A DNA stretch of 64,000 nucleotides from contig CABIZX010000001.1 of assembly GCA_902363375.1 (NCBI GenBank), positions 248,001 to 312,000 of the forward strand, written 5' to 3'. Source of the stretch: Clostridiaceae bacterium. Lineage in GTDB: Bacteria > Bacillota > Clostridia > Clostridiales > Clostridiaceae. This document shows positions 37,952 to 46,104 of the stretch, piece by piece. The notes under the pieces were generated by a model. The model searched no databases and had not been told where the DNA came from. It worked only from the letters and a program-made list of their open reading frames with translations. Made by a program: the position numbers and the translations under genes. How positions within the stretch are numbered: the stretch's first letter is position 1; each line of letters opens with the position of its first letter.

Positions 37952-38788
37952 ATGGTAGAGTTAGGAAAAATTAATACTCTTAAAGTAGCAAGAAGTTGTG
38001 AATTTGGATATTATTTAGATGCACAAGGAGAAACTACATCACAAGACATATTAATACCAAATGGAAATATAATAGGTGAAATAAACGTAGAAGACTATAT
38101 AGATGCATTTATATATAGGGATTCAAAGGATAGACCAATAGCTACAATGAAGAAAGTGGAAGCCCAAGTAGGGGATATTGCTTATTTAAAAGTAATAGAT
38201 AAAACAGGAATAGGATACTTTGTTAGCATAGGGATAGAAAGGGATGTACTAGTTCCTTTTAGAGAGGCATCCTTTGATTTGGAAGTAGATAAAAAATATT
38301 TATTTTATCTGTATGTAGATAAAACTAATAGGATAGCGGCTACAACTAGAGTAGATAGATACCTTCATGACACGACTCACTATAATGTAGGTGAAGAAGT
38401 TGAAGGAGTAGTATATGGTAAGCATTCTAATGGCAATTTATTGGTGGCAATAGATAATACATTTAGAGGTATCATATTAAAAAATGAATGTTATGATGAT
38501 ATTTCAATTGGTGATAAAATAAAAGCTAGAGTAAAGAAGTATTTCGATGATGGTAAAATTCAAATTACAACAAGAAAACCTCGCCTTGAGGAAATGGAGG
38601 ATTTAGAAGGGATTATTCTTAATTATTTAAAGATGAATCAAGGTTCAATGAAATTTAATGATAAAACGAATCCAGAAGATATAAAGAAACACTTTAAAGC
38701 AAGTAAGAATGCATTTAAAAGGGCTTTAGGAGGACTTATGAAAAAAGGACTAATAGAGCAAGATGAGAATGGTACTAGATTAAAATAA
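37952..38788 (+). CDS. S1-like RNA-binding protein, CvfB/YitL family
   Basis: 278 residues. Three S1-type OB folds (about 1-65, 66-140, 145-210; for example GDIAYLKVIDKTGIGYFVSIGIERDVLVPF) followed by a C-terminal winged-helix domain (FKASKNAFKRALGGLMKKGLIE). CvfB homologues bind RNA and affect virulence factor expression in Staphylococcus. AGATAGGAGAATATAA precedes the ATG. Confidence 0.85.
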   Translation: MVELGKINTLKVARSCEFGYYLDAQGETTSQDILIPNGNIIGEINVEDYIDAFIYRDSKDRPIATMKKVEAQVGDIAYLKVIDKTGIGYFVSIGIERDVLVPFREASFDLEVDKKYLFYLYVDKTNRIAATTRVDRYLHDTTHYNVGEEVEGVVYGKHSNGNLLVAIDNTFRGIILKNECYDDISIGDKIKARVKKYFDDGKIQITTRKPRLEEMEDLEGIILNYLKMNQGSMKFNDKTNPEDIKKHFKASKNAFKRALGGLMKKGLIEQDENGTRLK

Positions 38789-38909
38789 ATATGACTGTAT
38801 CATAATAAACTAGATGAGATATTAACGTTAAGTATAAACCTTAAATTAGAATATATAGAAGATGAGGTATAAGCTAACAAAATATAAATCTTATGCACGG
38901 TCTGATTTT

Positions 38910-38976
38910 AAGATGCTATATAAAAGTAAACTACACATTTAACAATGCTAGGTTACTTTTAGACGGCATCTTTTTA
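38910..38976 (+). terminator. Terminator after the CvfB-like gene
   Basis: AAGATGC and TAAAAGTAA pair with TTACTTTTA and GCATCTT, ending in TTTTT. Confidence 0.7.
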
Positions 38977-38979
38977 TTA

Positions 38980-39583
38980 GGCTCTGTAGTTGATTAAAGT
39001 GATGAAACTTATTTTGGGGAATCTTTTAAAGAAAATCACAGTAAGGATGGTTTTATAATGCTAAGAAAATCACACAGGAGGGAAACTACGGCTAAGTTTA
39101 GAGGAATATCAAAGATGCAAGTATGTGTACTTACAGCCTTAGATAGCAATAAAAATATTGTAATTGAGCCTAGTTGTATGGGACGTCCAGGAAGTAGTGA
39201 TCTTTTAAGAGTACTTGGAAGTGTAATAAAAAAGATAGTGTTCTTGTAACAGATTCGCTGTTTAGTTACAGAACACTATCTTTCTATAGTAAGTCAAAAC
39301 ATATATCGACCCCCAGGACTTCACGCTCAATAGGTTTATATAATATCCAAAGAATTAATAACCTCCATAGCAAAGTGAAAAATTTTATGGCTCCATATAA
39401 AGGTGTATCAACTAAGTACCTTAGTAATTATATGTTTCTCTTTAAATACATAGAGTCAAAATGTGTGAGGCTACGCCATTATTTTTTAGGGGCACAAAGC
39501 CTTATTTCAGCACGAACTTTAAGGTGCGTCCACCAATATTCTCATAGCTTGTATATTTTATCACTCTAATTTTCAACAGAGCC
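38980..39583 (+). mobile_element. Degenerate, internally deleted IS1595-type element
   Basis: Bounded by GGCTCTGT (38980-38987) and its inverse ACAGAGCC (39576-39583); the flanks ATTA/TAAT extend the symmetry. About 604 bp, too short for an intact element. It holds a broken transposase lacking its N-terminal third. No certain target duplication is visible. Confidence 0.65.
39001..39569 (+). pseudogene. IS1595-family transposase, truncated and frameshifted
   Basis: Frame 1 (39001-39249) begins DETYFGESFKENH, the second acidic block of the DDE domain, and runs through RGISKMQVCVLTALDSNKN. A one-base shift in an A-run near 39228-39234 moves the sense to the next frame: DSVLVTDSLFSYRTLSFYSK, then YNIQRINNLHSKVKNFM and FKYIESK, the usual IS1595 C-terminal pattern. 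The N-terminal zinc ribbon and first catalytic Asp are gone, and an in-frame stop lies just before DETYF. Non-functional. Confidence 0.75.
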
Positions 39584-39604
39584 TAATGAAAAAGTTAATT
39601 AGAC

Positions 39605-40657
39605 TTATAACTTGCTTTCAGAAAATATAGTATCTAACTTATTGTATCCAGGAGTGTTATTAGGAAGTAGTCTAGATAGCTTTACATAGACATCCATTGT
39701 CACTTCTGGATCAATATTTTTTAATGTATCTAACATTTCAATGTAAAGATTTTTTAGTTCAGTAGTATCATTCAATTCTTTATAAACCTTTTCTAAAAGC
39801 TCATATCCGAGTAATAGATATTCCTTATTAGAATACTCTTTAGCTAACTTTAATCCATGGTTTAATGATAAAATGGCATCCTTATAGGAGCCTTTTTTGA
39901 TAAATACATTAGACATATCTATTAAGGTGCGAGAAAGTCTAGGCTTATCATTTATGCTTCTAAAATTTATTGCTTTCTCAAAAAAACTCAAAGAACATTC
40001 TAGGTTATTTTCATCTAAATAAGCTAATCCTAAATTATTATATATGAAGCCTAAATGATTTCCTAATTTACCTTGAAAGTTTTGAAGCAGTTCTTCATAG
40101 ATTAATATAGCCTTAGAGATACAATTTTTTTCTATGTAACAATTAGCTTTTAAGATTATACATTCGATATATCTAGTAAAATTCTCTGAAGTGTCAATGA
40201 AATTTAACAATTTATCAGTATAAAAAATACAATTGTCGAAATCCTTCAGTTTTTTATAAGTTAAAGCAATGTTAAATGTACAATTAATATAATTATTTTT
40301 ATCTTTATTTTCTAAGGTATAAGAATAACAAACACATAAATAGGATAAGGCCTCTTCATAACATAAGGTCATAAGCTTACATTTAGCTAATTTATTATAA
40401 ATACAAATAAAATCATCATCTTTTACATTAATATTATTATATAGGTTGAGGGTAGAAGAATAGAAGGTAAAGGCTTCATTAAAAAGTCTTTTGGCGTATA
40501 AAAGGTTTCCTTTTTCAATATATGCAGAGGCAAGTATATCTAATAGATTATTAGATTGTCCAATATGAATTATTTCATCAAGTTCATCGGAATTTAATTT
40601 TAACTTAAGTTTGTTATTGCAATAAGTTCTAGATTCATTTTCTCCCATTAATATCAA
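39605..40657 (-). CDS. RRNPP-type TPR protein lacking the HTH domain, paralogue 1
   Basis: 350 residues made of TPR-like helical repeats (for example DILASAYIEKGNLLYAKRLF, FIYNNLGLAYLDENNLECSL, ALSYLCVCYSY). It aligns from residue 1 with the linker and TPR part of the three HTH-bearing neighbours (its ESRTYCNNKL equals their EARNYCNEKL), so the DNA-binding domain is missing cleanly. Start: AAGGGG abuts the ATG at 40666, too close, while a TTG at 40657 has correct spacing; all five paralogues show the same arrangement. Like Rap proteins it could bind signal peptides, or partner HTH paralogues. It is the closest relative of the next gene. Confidence 0.8.
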   Translation of the reverse strand: MILMGENESRTYCNNKLKLKLNSDELDEIIHIGQSNNLLDILASAYIEKGNLLYAKRLFNEAFTFYSSTLNLYNNINVKDDDFICIYNKLAKCKLMTLCYEEALSYLCVCYSYTLENKDKNNYINCTFNIALTYKKLKDFDNCIFYTDKLLNFIDTSENFTRYIECIILKANCYIEKNCISKAILIYEELLQNFQGKLGNHLGFIYNNLGLAYLDENNLECSLSFFEKAINFRSINDKPRLSRTLIDMSNVFIKKGSYKDAILSLNHGLKLAKEYSNKEYLLLGYELLEKVYKELNDTTELKNLYIEMLDTLKNIDPEVTMDVYVKLSRLLPNNTPGYNKLDTIFSESKL

Positions 40658-40935
40658 GTTATTCATCCCCTTATTATGATATAAGCTAATTTTTTATTCA
40701 TATTTTAAATGTATTAATACTAAGAGTTTATAACAATGTGAAAATTTGTGCAATATATTATAAATGGTATAGTAGGAAGGGGTGTGACATAATATGGAGT
40801 ATCATGAAGATTAGAATAAAGGATTAAATTGTGATTATAAATAAATTATATAGTGGATTAAGTGGACTTAATATAAAATGATAATAATAAGCTTAAAATT
40901 ACCAATATAGAATTGGTATATGAAGTTTATAAATT

Positions 40936-40967
40936 ACAAAAGGATTGGAAGTTTCCAATCCTTTTGT
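40936..40967. terminator. Bidirectional terminator between the HTH-less paralogues
   Basis: Perfect 15-bp inverted repeat ACAAAAGGATTGGAA / TTCCAATCCTTTTGT. It lies between the operator-bearing promoter at 41106-41148 and the gene at 39605-40657, so a transcript from that promoter may stop here after about 150 nt. I find no convincing gene in 40667-41156. Confidence 0.75.
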
Positions 40968-41105
40968 AGCATATTTATTAGACTACAGTAAATAATGATG
41001 TAGTCAATATAAAAAGTTAATAATGGAAATTTAATGTGCTTTAAACACATAAGATCTTATAGAGGGCTATTAATAATCTATTATATTAGATTAATGATTA
41101 ATTTA

Positions 41106-41148
41106 ATCATAACACACAAGTAACAAAAAATAAAGGGCTAATTGTTAC
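41106..41148 (-). promoter_or_regulatory. Operator A (GTAACA-N17-TGTTAC) overlapping a promoter
   Basis: Palindrome at 41120-41148. On the minus strand a -35-like TTTATT (41129-41134) lies in its spacer and a -10-like TATGAT (41106-41111) follows 17 bp later. The same geometry occurs at operator B. Confidence 0.7.
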
Positions 41149-41156
41149 TGGTAAAG

Positions 41157-42218
41157 TTAAATAATTGTGAAGAATTTGCTTTTATGAAAAATATCATTTA
41201 ATTTACTGTAGTCCAAATCTTGAGGTTTAAGAGAGGATAACTTAATATAGATATCCATTAATAAGCAGGTATCAACGTCTTTTAAGGTTTCTAGCATATG
41301 CATATAAATATATTTAAGTTCTTCATAATTATTTAAGTTTTTATATACTCTTTCAAGTGCTAAATATCCATTGAATAGATATTCGTTATCATAATATTCA
41401 GCAGCTAGAATTAGTCCATTATTAAGTATATCTATTGCTTTCTTATATGATCCTTCATATATATATATATTAGACATATTTATTAGAGAATGACATAAGG
41501 TAGATCTATCATTTATAGATTTAAAATATAACGCTTTATTAAAATACTTTAAAGCAATTTCCCTATTATTTTTTTGTATATATGCATTTCCTAAGATATC
41601 ATATATATGTCCTTTATATTTACCTAATTTATCTCCAAAGTTAGTAATGAGTTTACTACACAAAGTTATCGCATTATTGGGAAAATTTTTCCCAATAAAA
41701 CAATTACATTTTAAAATAGAAATTTCTATATATTTATTTAAATGCTTATTAATATCTAATGAATCTAAATATTTATTAGAATACAAAAGTGCATTATCAA
41801 AATCTTTTAGTTTTTTATAAGTTAAGGCCATATTAAACATACAATTATTATAATCACTTTTATCTTCAAGATTAATAGCATAAGAATAGCATTCACATAG
41901 ATAAGATAAAGCTTCCTCATAGCAAAGAGTTTTAATTTTACATTCAGCTAGTCTATTATAAATGCGAATAATAGAAGCATCTTTGATAGAAAAAGTATCA
42001 TATACGTCTATAATTTTTGAATAGCATTCAAAAGCCTGATTAAATAGGCTTTTATCAAATAATAGATTTCCTTTTTTAACATAGGTAGAAACAAGTATAT
42101 CTATCAAGTTATTAGAGTTACTTCCACCTATTATTTTATCAAGTTCATTGGTGTTTAAGTTAAACTTAATTTCATTAGTAATATAAGGTCTAGGTTTAGC
42201 TTTTTCACTTAATATCAA
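41157..42218 (-). CDS. RRNPP-type TPR protein lacking the HTH domain, paralogue 2
   Basis: 353 residues; TPR-like repeats throughout (DILVSTYVKKGNLLFDKSLF, HIYDILGNAYIQKNNREIAL). Begins at the linker (KPRPYITNEIK) with no HTH. The ATG at 42227 abuts GGGGG, whereas the TTG at 42218 has correct spacing, as in its relatives. The leader ATGAATAATTTGATATTAA is nearly identical to that of paralogue 1, pointing to a recent duplication. Operator B lies about 150 bp upstream, so it is probably controlled by an HTH paralogue. Peptide binding or heteromer formation is inference. Confidence 0.8.
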   Translation of the reverse strand: MILSEKAKPRPYITNEIKFNLNTNELDKIIGGSNSNNLIDILVSTYVKKGNLLFDKSLFNQAFECYSKIIDVYDTFSIKDASIIRIYNRLAECKIKTLCYEEALSYLCECYSYAINLEDKSDYNNCMFNMALTYKKLKDFDNALLYSNKYLDSLDINKHLNKYIEISILKCNCFIGKNFPNNAITLCSKLITNFGDKLGKYKGHIYDILGNAYIQKNNREIALKYFNKALYFKSINDRSTLCHSLINMSNIYIYEGSYKKAIDILNNGLILAAEYYDNEYLFNGYLALERVYKNLNNYEELKYIYMHMLETLKDVDTCLLMDIYIKLSSLKPQDLDYSKLNDIFHKSKFFTII

Positions 42219-42356
42219 ATTATTCATCCCCCTGTTTAAATAAAAATTAGGATATTTTGTTATAAATTATATGTATTAATATGCTGAAATAAAAAGATTT
42301 TAATAGCAGAAATAATTTATAGAAAGACATATTACTATATTTGTAATTGCACTATA

Positions 42357-42399
42357 AATATAACATATGAGTAACAAAAAGTAAATAGCAAAGTGTTAC
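42357..42399 (-). promoter_or_regulatory. Operator B (GTAACA-N17-TGTTAC) overlapping a promoter
   Basis: Palindrome at 42371-42399. Minus strand: -35-like TTTACT (42380-42385) within it, 17-bp spacer, -10-like TATATT (42357-42362). It precedes the HTH-less paralogue 2. Confidence 0.75.
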
Positions 42400-42430
42400 A
42401 GTTGTACATTAATATGAAAATTATAGCAAT

Positions 42431-42456
42431 AAAAAAAGGCTCATAAGAACCTTTTT
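42431..42456 (-). terminator. Terminator of HTH regulator 3
   Basis: AAAAGG-TTC / GA-GCCTTTT stem followed by a T-run on the minus strand; it overlaps the stop codon and so isolates this gene from operator B. Confidence 0.65.
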
Positions 42457-43738
42457 ATTTTAAAGAGTTTTGAAGTTTTTCAGCTTCATATAAGAACTCT
42501 TTTGATTTATCAATATTATTATTCTCTGTATAAAATATAGATAATTTTATATATATACCTAAGAGTTTAAGTGAGTTCACACCTTTTAAATTTTCTATTA
42601 ATAAGAAATATATTTCCTCAAGATTATCTTTATCATTTAATTTTATATATATATCTTCTAGTAGCTCATAGCTTTTTATTATACATTCTATATCGTCATA
42701 TTTCTCAGCTAATAGTATACCTTCTTTTATAAGATAAACAGACTCCTTATATAAACTCTGCTTTATAAGTACTTGAGCTTTATCTATTAAACTGTGGGAT
42801 AGGGTAGAACCATCATAAAGAGTTCTAATTTGTATAGCTTTATCAAAATAAGTTAATGATTGATCTAAATCATTTAAGTTTAAATAATTTTCTCCTAAAT
42901 TAGTGTATATATATCCTAATGATATGTTAGGAATATTATCAAAATAATTTATAGTAGAATTATAAATATCTATAGAAGTTTTAAAATCACCTTTATTTGC
43001 ATAGCAATTACACTTTATAACAATTGCATCTATATATTGATTGATTTGCTCTTTAGGATTTATCATATTTAAAAACTTATCAATATAAAGTAAGGAATTA
43101 TCATATTCATTTATTTTTTTATAGGTTAGAGCTATATTAAAAATACATTTTTGTAGATTAGTTTTATCGTTAAACTTGTCGCAATAAAAATAAGATTTAA
43201 AAAGGTAGGCGAGAGCTTCTTCGTAAGATAAGACACTCAACTTACATATTGCAAGTTTTAGATATATGTATCCTTTATTATTATCATTATTATTATTATT
43301 ATAAATATCTAAAATATTATAATAATATATAAAAGCTGTATCATAGAGGAATTCATCATATAAAAGGTTTGCCTTAAGAAAATATACGGTCACAAGTATG
43401 TCTATAAGGTTATATTTTTTACCAATATTTATAACTTCATTTAAACCTTCGTGATTTAAAGTAGATTTTAATTTCATATTACAATAATTTCTTGCTTCTT
43501 CTTTTTCAGGCATAAGTAGATAATTGGTATCTAGATTTACGTTAATATCCATGGCATCAGCTTTATTTTGCATGAAATTAAGAAATTTTTCTAAGGTCTT
43601 ACCGGTAAGATTTCTTTTATCACTTTCAACCATGCTAATATAATTTCTAGAAACACCTATTGCTTCCAATTCTACTTGTTTAATATTTAATTGTTTTCTA
43701 AGAGCCTTTAGTCTTTTTCCAGGGCTTAAGAAATCCAA
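42455..43738 (-). CDS. RRNPP-type HTH-TPR transcriptional regulator 3
   Basis: 427 residues. XRE-type HTH at about residues 8-60 (LKALRKQLNIKQVELEAIGVSRNYISMVES), a linker with EEARNYCNMKL, then about eight TPR-like repeats (YIYTNLGENYLNLNDLDQSL, HSLIDKAQVLIKQSLYKESV). The architecture is that of peptide-responsive regulators such as PlcR and the Qss regulators of solventogenic clostridia. Start TTG at 43738: GAGG lies 8 nt upstream, while the GTG at 43747 overlaps it. Unlike regulators 1 and 2 it has no peptide gene behind it; a terminator follows at once. It is closest to regulator 2. Confidence 0.85.
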   Translation of the reverse strand: MDFLSPGKRLKALRKQLNIKQVELEAIGVSRNYISMVESDKRNLTGKTLEKFLNFMQNKADAMDINVNLDTNYLLMPEKEEARNYCNMKLKSTLNHEGLNEVINIGKKYNLIDILVTVYFLKANLLYDEFLYDTAFIYYYNILDIYNNNNNDNNKGYIYLKLAICKLSVLSYEEALAYLFKSYFYCDKFNDKTNLQKCIFNIALTYKKINEYDNSLLYIDKFLNMINPKEQINQYIDAIVIKCNCYANKGDFKTSIDIYNSTINYFDNIPNISLGYIYTNLGENYLNLNDLDQSLTYFDKAIQIRTLYDGSTLSHSLIDKAQVLIKQSLYKESVYLIKEGILLAEKYDDIECIIKSYELLEDIYIKLNDKDNLEEIYFLLIENLKGVNSLKLLGIYIKLSIFYTENNNIDKSKEFLYEAEKLQNSLK

Positions 43739-43864
43739 AACCTTCACCTCACAAAATATATAGTCATTTATATTTTATATCTATTTATGCTAAAACTCAA
43801 TATTTATAAGTATTATATTAAAAGCTTATAGAAATAAATTATTTTTTTAAGTATATATTAAATT

Positions 43865-43908
43865 AAATAGCTATAATCATTATAAATGTATAATGATTAT
43901 AGCTATTT
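43865..43908 (-). terminator. Terminator of peptide gene 2
   Basis: Near-perfect 20-bp inverted repeat around AAATAGCTATAATCATTATA, 11 bp after the stop codon. Confidence 0.7.
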
Positions 43909-43918
43909 AGTTAATTAA

Positions 43919-44053
43919 TTATAAGTTTTTAATGTTTATATAATTTTGTCCCCATGGGTCTGGGTCTTCTGTAGTATATAATGTAATTCCAATGAAAAAC
44001 ATTAATATTAGCATACATAGTAAGGTTGTAACTTTAGTTAGTTTATTTTTCAT
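43919..44053 (-). CDS. Putative signalling peptide precursor 2 (44 residues)
   Basis: Small secreted-peptide gene: basic start MKNKLTK, hydrophobic core (residues 8-26, with IGITLY), polar tail TTEDPDPWGQNYINIKNL. It has the same length as precursor 1 and 20 of 44 residues are identical without gaps, including MKxKLTK, LY, DP, GQN and the final NL. GGGAG lies 10 nt before the ATG. A promoter-like TTGCCA-N17-TAAAAT is at 44161-44189 and a terminator follows. It lies behind HTH regulator 2. Expected to be exported and cut to a short signal from the tail. Confidence 0.8.
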   Translation of the reverse strand: MKNKLTKVTTLLCMLILMFFIGITLYTTEDPDPWGQNYINIKNL

Positions 44054-44160
44054 TACACATACTCCCTTCATTAGATTAAATTATATGAAATTTAAATTTA
44101 TAATCATAATATCAAGAGAAAATAATAAAAGAATTAAAATATATTTTTTTATTTAATCTT

Positions 44161-44189
44161 ATTTTACATCAAAATTATGCTTATGGCAA
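44161..44189 (-). promoter_or_regulatory. Promoter of peptide gene 2
   Basis: TTGCCA (44184-44189), 17-bp spacer, TAAAAT (44161-44166) on the minus strand, about 110 nt before the peptide start. The remainder of 44054-44393 shows no gene. Confidence 0.45.
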
Positions 44190-44393
44190 ATATAAACATA
44201 AATGTAATTATGAATAAGTAAATGAATATTTTGTATTGATGTTGAGTAGGATGAAAGAAAATATATAAGGTAGGTTATTAACATACTTAATGTAAGAGAA
44301 TTATAAAATTCTTAGGCTTATTAAAGAAATATAATAATAAATATATGAGGAAGTTAGTTTATATAAAAATATCAAAATACAGAATAAAAAAAT

Positions 44394-44432
44394 AATAGTG
44401 TTCAACAACTTAATTAGTTATCAAACACTATT
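44394..44432 (-). terminator. Terminator of HTH regulator 2
   Basis: AATAGTGTT / AACACTATT stem directly after the stop, with TATTTTTTTATT following on the minus strand. Confidence 0.7.
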
Positions 44433-44434
44433 AG

Positions 44435-45718
44435 CTATTTTAATGAACTATGAAGTTCTTGAGCCTTATATAAGAATTCCTTGTACTTGTCTATATTATT
44501 ACATTTCATGTACAATATAGACAATTTTATATATATACCTAAAAGTTTAATTGAATCCATATCCTTTAAGAATTCTACTAATAATAAATAAGTTTCCTCA
44601 AGCTTGACTTTATTATTTAATTCAATATAAATATCTTCCAATAGATTATATCCTTTCAATATGTATTCATTATCAGAATATTTTTTGGATAATGCCAACC
44701 CCTCTTGTATAAGTGATATTGAATTATCAAAATATTTTTGTTTAATTAATACTTGAGATTTATCTATTAAACTATGGGATAAAGTTGATTTATCAAAGAT
44801 AGTTCTAGTAGATATTGCTTTATCAAAATAAAGTAATGCATACTCCAACTCACCTAAATTTAAATAAGCATCACCTAAATTATTATATATGAAGCCTAAA
44901 GGGATACCTGGTATATTACTGAAGTTATTTAAAGTAGAATTATATATATCTATAGAAGTTTTGAACTCACCCTTTGAAGAGTAGCAATTACATTTTACGA
45001 TAATAGCATCTATATAACGATTAATATAATCTTTAGGATTTATTATATTTAGGAGTTTATCAATATAAATTAAAGCGTTGTCATATTCACCTAATTTCTT
45101 ATAAATAATGCATATGTTAAACATACAATTCATAAGATTAATTTTATCTTTAAATTCATTACAATAAAAATAAGATTTAAAGGAGTAGGTAAGAGCCTCT
45201 TCATAAGATAAAGTTTTGATTTTACATCCAGAAAGTTTTGTATATATGAAAGCTTTATTTTTATCATCATTTCTATCGATATAAATTTCTAAAATTTTAT
45301 AATAATATATAAAAGCATTATTATAATAACATTCATTATATAAAAGATTTGCTTTAAGTAGATATACATCTAAAAGTATATCTGTTAAAGAATACTTTTC
45401 TCCAATTTCTATTAGTTCATCTAAACATTCATGATTTAAGATTGATTTTAATTTTTCATTACAATAATTTCTGGCTTCTTCTTTTTCAGGAAGAAGCAGA
45501 TAATTTGTGTCTAGATTAACTTTTACTTCAAATTCATCGGCTCTATTTTCTATGAAATTAAGAAACTTTTCTAAAGTCTCTCCAGAAAGATTTCTCTTAT
45601 CACTTTCAACCATACTAATATAATTTCTTGAAACACCAATTGCTTCTAATTCCACCTGTTTAATATTCAATTGTTTTCTAAGAGCTTTTATTCTTTTTCC
45701 AGGACTTAAGAAATCCAA
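44435..45718 (-). CDS. RRNPP-type HTH-TPR transcriptional regulator 2
   Basis: 427 residues; XRE-type HTH (about 8-60, same recognition segment VSRNYISMVESDKRNLS as regulator 3), EEARNYCNEKL linker, TPR-like repeats to the end (FIYNNLGDAYLNLGELEYAL). The TTG at 45718 has GAGG 8 nt upstream; the longer frame to 45748 (MYTLFNE) has no ribosome site. Peptide gene 2 lies about 380 bp downstream on the same strand, so this is the likely cognate receptor. The DNA-reading helix is nearly the same as in regulator 3, suggesting the two read the same operator. Confidence 0.85.
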   Translation of the reverse strand: MDFLSPGKRIKALRKQLNIKQVELEAIGVSRNYISMVESDKRNLSGETLEKFLNFIENRADEFEVKVNLDTNYLLLPEKEEARNYCNEKLKSILNHECLDELIEIGEKYSLTDILLDVYLLKANLLYNECYYNNAFIYYYKILEIYIDRNDDKNKAFIYTKLSGCKIKTLSYEEALTYSFKSYFYCNEFKDKINLMNCMFNICIIYKKLGEYDNALIYIDKLLNIINPKDYINRYIDAIIVKCNCYSSKGEFKTSIDIYNSTLNNFSNIPGIPLGFIYNNLGDAYLNLGELEYALLYFDKAISTRTIFDKSTLSHSLIDKSQVLIKQKYFDNSISLIQEGLALSKKYSDNEYILKGYNLLEDIYIELNNKVKLEETYLLLVEFLKDMDSIKLLGIYIKLSILYMKCNNIDKYKEFLYKAQELHSSLK

Positions 45719-45837
45719 TATCTTCACCTCGTTAAATAATGTATACACATTTTTATTGTATATAATTGAAATAATAATTAATACATAAATTAATTATTAT
45801 AATATGTAATATGTTGTGCTAAAAAATATAAATTGCA

Positions 45838-45883
45838 AAAGCTATATTTAATAATTATATAAATTATTATTAAATATAGCTTT
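45838..45883 (-). terminator. Terminator of peptide gene 1
   Basis: 18-bp inverted repeat (AAAGCTATATTTAATAAT) downstream of the peptide stop codon. Confidence 0.7.
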
Positions 45884-45921
45884 AGAATTTTAGCATAAAA
45901 GTTAAATATGTTATGATAGGA

Positions 45922-46056
45922 CTATAAGTTTATATTCATTTCGGTATTTTGTCCACGAAAAGCAGGATCATCGCAAGAATAAAGGCCTATTCCAACAACA
46001 GCAGTTAAAGTTAGTATACATACAAATGCGATAGATTTAGTAAGTTTACTTTTCAT
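45922..46056 (-). CDS. Putative signalling peptide precursor 1 (44 residues)
   Basis: Starts MKSKLTK, hydrophobic core to about residue 26 (VVGIGLY), polar tail SCDDPAFRGQNTEMNINL. Homologous to precursor 2 (20 of 44 identical). GGAG lies 8 nt before the ATG. It begins 48 nt after the stop of HTH regulator 1, with no terminator seen between, so the two are probably co-transcribed as a receptor-signal pair. The mature signal is likely cut from the DP-xxx-GQN region; its exact ends are unknown. Confidence 0.82.
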   Translation of the reverse strand: MKSKLTKSIAFVCILTLTAVVGIGLYSCDDPAFRGQNTEMNINL

Positions 46057-46104
46057 ATTTTTCACTCCTTTAATTTTATATCTATATGTAAATAATATAG
46101 TGTA

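Noticed and set aside
40968..41080. 38-codon frame (MCLKHIKFPLLTFYI) as a signal peptide gene
   Set aside because: No ribosome site, and its end runs through the terminator hairpin.
42228..42356. 27-codon frame (MSFYKLFLLLKSF) in the leader after operator B as a third signal peptide
   Set aside because: No ribosome site, and it lacks the MKxKLTK start and DPxxxGQN tail of the two real precursors.
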